Source: Ruminococcaceae bacterium UBA6842 (lineage in GTDB: Bacteria > Bacillota > Clostridia > Oscillospirales > Acutalibacteraceae). Taken from it: a stretch of 6,644 nucleotides of DNA. The DNA lies in NCBI GenBank assembly GCA_002451855.1, contig DKDS01000026.1:3047-9690 (forward strand). The letters run 5' to 3'. Both the position numbers and the translations under genes were made by a program. The notes under the pieces were generated by a model. That model ran no database searches, was not told where the DNA came from, and worked only from the letters and a program-made list of their open reading frames with translations. The first letter of the stretch is position 1. Each line of letters starts with the position of its first letter. Below, piece after piece: positions 6,236 through 6,644 of the stretch.

Positions 6236-6261
6236 AAAGCTATTAAATTTTCTGTAACATT

Positions 6262-6290
6262 ATCGTAACACAGCTTGTCCCCAAAGTCAA
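6262..6290 (-). promoter_or_regulatory. Sigma-A promoter of the xpt-transporter operon
   Basis: The minus strand carries TTGACT (6290-6285; 5 of 6 to TTGACA), a 17-nt spacer, and TACGAT (6267-6262; 4 of 6 to TATAAT) preceded by the TGn extension at 6270-6268. The predicted start is near A6255, about 14 nt before the riboswitch alternative-pairing segment, so the aptamer is at the very 5' end of the transcript. An A-run (6309-6303) upstream of the -35 may add activity. The leader to the xpt ATG is about 200 nt. Confidence 0.8.
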
Positions 6291-6362
6291 CAAAACCCGA
6301 CCTTTTTTTCAAAGTTTGTTCATAATTACAATTTAGCCATAACCTCACCGTTCAAATTGTCG

Positions 6363-6399
6363 AAAATAACAAACGGCGCCGTTCTTTCGAACAGCGCCG
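6363..6399 (-). terminator. Intrinsic terminator after the GH13-type gene
   Basis: CGGCGCTGTTC (6399-6389) pairs with GAACGGCGCCG (6384-6374) around a GAAA tetraloop: 11 bp including one U-G wobble, followed by TTTGTTATTTT (6373-6363). The wobble would be a C/A mismatch on the plus strand, so the element is minus-sense. It begins 4 nt after the stop codon of the upstream gene and insulates the xpt promoter about 70 nt further on. Confidence 0.9.
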
Positions 6400-6403
6400 A
6401 ATT

Positions 6404-6644
6404 TTAAAGTGCCAGTATCGCAAAATCACGGGGCTCTATTTTAAGTTTGCCGTTTTCCGCCTTACCGCCGAATACGGGCTTTGCGCCGCAGTATTCCGAG
6501 GGAATTTCGATTTCCGCCGAAGTGTTCCCCGAATTTACAGCCGTAAGCACAGCCCTTTTGCCTTTTTTGCGGATAAAAGCAAAAACAGCGTTTTGCGCAT
6601 AAACGGGTATAAAATCACCCGAAGCAAATACGGGAGACGAACGC
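6404..6644 (-). CDS. GH13 alpha-amylase-family enzyme, C-terminal beta domain only (runs off the window)
   Basis: Seventy-nine codons and a TAA stop (6406-6404) are visible; the catalytic part lies beyond the right edge. The residues read RSSPVFASGDFIPVYAQNAV, then FAFIRKKGKRAVLTAVNSGN, and end IEPRDFAILAL. This is the pattern of the small Greek-key domain closing maltogenic amylase, neopullulanase and related alpha-glycosidases: a 'GDF.P.YA...VFAF.R' block, a 'VL.AVN' strand, and a final 'P.....L' strand. The reaction would be hydrolysis of alpha-glucans or maltodextrins, but the exact enzyme cannot be named without the barrel. The frame has no stops from 6643 on, and a strong terminator follows directly, so it is the end of a separate transcription unit unrelated to purine salvage. 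Confidence 0.72.
   Translation of the reverse strand, partial: RSSPVFASGDFIPVYAQNAVFAFIRKKGKRAVLTAVNSGNTSAEIEIPSEYCGAKPVFGGKAENGKLKIEPRDFAILAL

Noticed and set aside
6300..6362. Small gene or operator in the gap between the GH13 terminator and the xpt promoter
   Set aside because: The stretch is AT-rich with no supported open frame and no clear operator palindrome; an A-run that might act as an UP element is all I can see.

Overview
This 6.6 kb window reads entirely from the minus strand. It looks like chromosomal DNA of a low-to-mid GC Firmicute, most likely an anaerobic Clostridia member of the Ruminococcaceae/Oscillospirales type. That placement is an inference from strong AGGAGG-like ribosome sites, TTG starts, a purine riboswitch with a transcription terminator, a CarD-family factor and the gene content. 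I see no mobile element, CRISPR array, tRNA or rRNA.

Layout, in the direction of transcription (high to low coordinates): (1) 6404-6644 is the C-terminal end of a GH13 alpha-amylase-type enzyme, closed by an intrinsic terminator at 6363-6399. (2) A sigma-A promoter (6262-6290) follows, then a guanine-class purine riboswitch aptamer (6170-6235) and an expression platform with two hairpins, the second a clear intrinsic terminator (6080-6111). (3) A five-gene operon follows: xpt (xanthine phosphoribosyltransferase), a BMP-family substrate-binding lipoprotein, a double-domain ABC ATPase, and two BPD_transp_2 permeases. It ends at a strong terminator (321-364). (4) An extended -10 promoter (368-376), abutting that terminator, leads into a CarD/CdnL-family transcription factor that starts at TTG 294 and runs off the left edge.

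The operon couples uptake to salvage. The BMP lipoprotein would capture a purine nucleoside or base outside the membrane, and the ATPase and two permeases (relatives of B. subtilis NupNOPQ, formerly YufNOPQ) would import it. Xpt would convert xanthine to XMP with PRPP. Guanine or a close analogue binding the aptamer should favour the terminator and switch all five genes off together. The three core transporter genes are tightly coupled (11-nt and 1-nt overlaps). The binding-protein gene is set apart by a hairpin on each side, which fits separate mRNA stability and higher expression.

Every gene belongs to a known family, so I do not see a wholly new system. The points most worth a second look are the unusual alternative pairing in the riboswitch platform, the choice of transporter substrate, the carD promoter abutting a terminator, and an extra loss of consensus in one ATP site of the ABC ATPase.
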